A stretch of 32,737 nucleotides of DNA. Origin: an uncultured Akkermansia sp. (GTDB lineage: Bacteria; Verrucomicrobiota; Verrucomicrobiia; Verrucomicrobiales; Akkermansiaceae). This document shows positions 32,231-32,737 of the stretch, in pieces (the first letter of the stretch is position 1; the number at the start of each line of letters is the position of its first letter). Location of the stretch: contig CANQAD010000024.1 of assembly GCA_947588735.1 (NCBI GenBank), positions 1-32,737 on the forward strand. Reading direction: 5' to 3'. The position numbers and the translations under genes are program-made. The notes below the pieces were generated by a model. It did no database searches, was not told the origin of the DNA, and worked only from the letters and a program-made list of their open reading frames with translations.

Positions 32231-32737
32231 TCACGCGTCCCGAGAATTCTCTCCTTGCGGAGGGGCGTCAGGGCTGTCCTTTTTCTTGCAGTGCTCCTCC
32301 AATTCCAGCAGATAGCGGTCGTAGTCCGAAAGATACTCGCGATCCTGAATCACCCGGTATTTCTCGAACTCGCTTTCAGCGTACAGCCGCGCAATCTCCG
32401 CCGTCACCTTACCCGCATCGGCGAGCACACCGTATTCAAACATGCGGATGAATCCGTTGAGCCGTTGTTCCCAGTCCTGCATCGTCATGGGAATCTTACG
32501 TTGAGCCATCGTTTCAGCAAAATCCAGGTAAGCATTCACCAGGCGATTGAGCTGCCCCATTTCTTCCTCTGACAGGTAATTTTTCGCTACGACAACATCG
32601 CTCTTGATGATTTTGCCCTCCGGCGCATCCTTCCATGTAGTCAATCCCATGTGCTTTTTGGAAGCATCTGCGCGATCCACAATCAACTCCGCCGCCGTGT
32701 GCCCATGCACAGCGTAGTGCAGCTTATTTTGCACGGA
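32231..32737 (-). CDS. RhuM-family protein, C-terminal part (cut by window edge)
   Basis: The 167 residues seen are the C-terminal part of a RhuM-family protein: NKLHYAVHGHTAAELIVDRA, HMGLTTWKDAPEGKI, KSDVVVAKNYLSEEEMGQLN and PMTMQDWEQRLNGF are close to the family pattern as I recall it. RhuM was named in Salmonella pathogenicity island 3; its biochemical role is not known to me, and many homologues sit near mobile elements. The start lies beyond the right edge; the frame is open to the last base. It lies upstream of the barrel gene on the same strand, with the palindromes between. Confidence 0.85.
   Translation of the reverse strand, partial: SVQNKLHYAVHGHTAAELIVDRADASKKHMGLTTWKDAPEGKIIKSDVVVAKNYLSEEEMGQLNRLVNAYLDFAETMAQRKIPMTMQDWEQRLNGFIRMFEYGVLADAGKVTAEIARLYAESEFEKYRVIQDREYLSDYDRYLLELEEHCKKKDSPDAPPQGENSRDA

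Overview
The window looks like chromosome from a Gram-negative member of the Verrucomicrobiota, most likely Akkermansia-like. Three things point there: an outer-membrane biogenesis set (LptD-like protein, small beta-barrels), a giant autotransporter whose N-terminus (MKLHLPHRLRRALMACL) resembles the autotransporter-associated proteins I associate with that group, and weak Shine-Dalgarno sites with good -35/-10 promoters. The taxon is an inference and was not searched.

Layout. Positions 1-240 end in a strongly folded, terminator-tailed RNA-like segment of unknown identity. A tyrosine recombinase (256-1257, minus) faces it. From about 1280 to 5500 lies an AT-richer accessory stretch of five or six plus-strand genes of no recognised family: a hypothetical gene that may be frameshifted, a Trp-rich membrane protein with three 11-residue repeats, two tandem paralogous single-pass coiled-coil proteins with a PspA-like helix pattern, a two-pass coiled-coil protein, and a membrane-anchored coiled coil with C-terminal ankyrin repeats. 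The last four sit 1-9 bases apart. This is the best candidate here for an undescribed system, and it probably acts at the inner membrane.

Core genes follow: leuA-pth (plus, overlapping), an Rrf2-type regulator and a class I aminotransferase (minus), a small outer-membrane barrel (minus), rpsA (minus) and divergent hpf (plus). Recognisable 17-bp-spaced promoters lie in front of the aminotransferase, rpsA and hpf, and several genes end in hairpin terminators.

From 14.0 to 30.4 kb everything is on the minus strand: an OlsF-like double acyltransferase, an LptD-like protein and a GAF-AAA-Fis sigma54 activator form one packed operon. It is followed by a roughly 3,130-residue autotransporter. Three near-identical 19-bp palindromes lie between the activator and the autotransporter. 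Behind the autotransporter stop codon its last 51 bases plus downstream DNA are repeated three times in 186-193 bp units, and each unit has its own ATG-started 29-residue reading frame ending in the same beta-barrel end signal.

The right end carries a beta-barrel gene with two matching 17-bp palindromes near its promoter, a truncated copy of the same gene with its promoter still intact, a small coiled-coil remnant, and the C-terminal part of a RhuM-family gene cut by the window edge. A dispersed intergenic repeat family occurs at least five times in the window.
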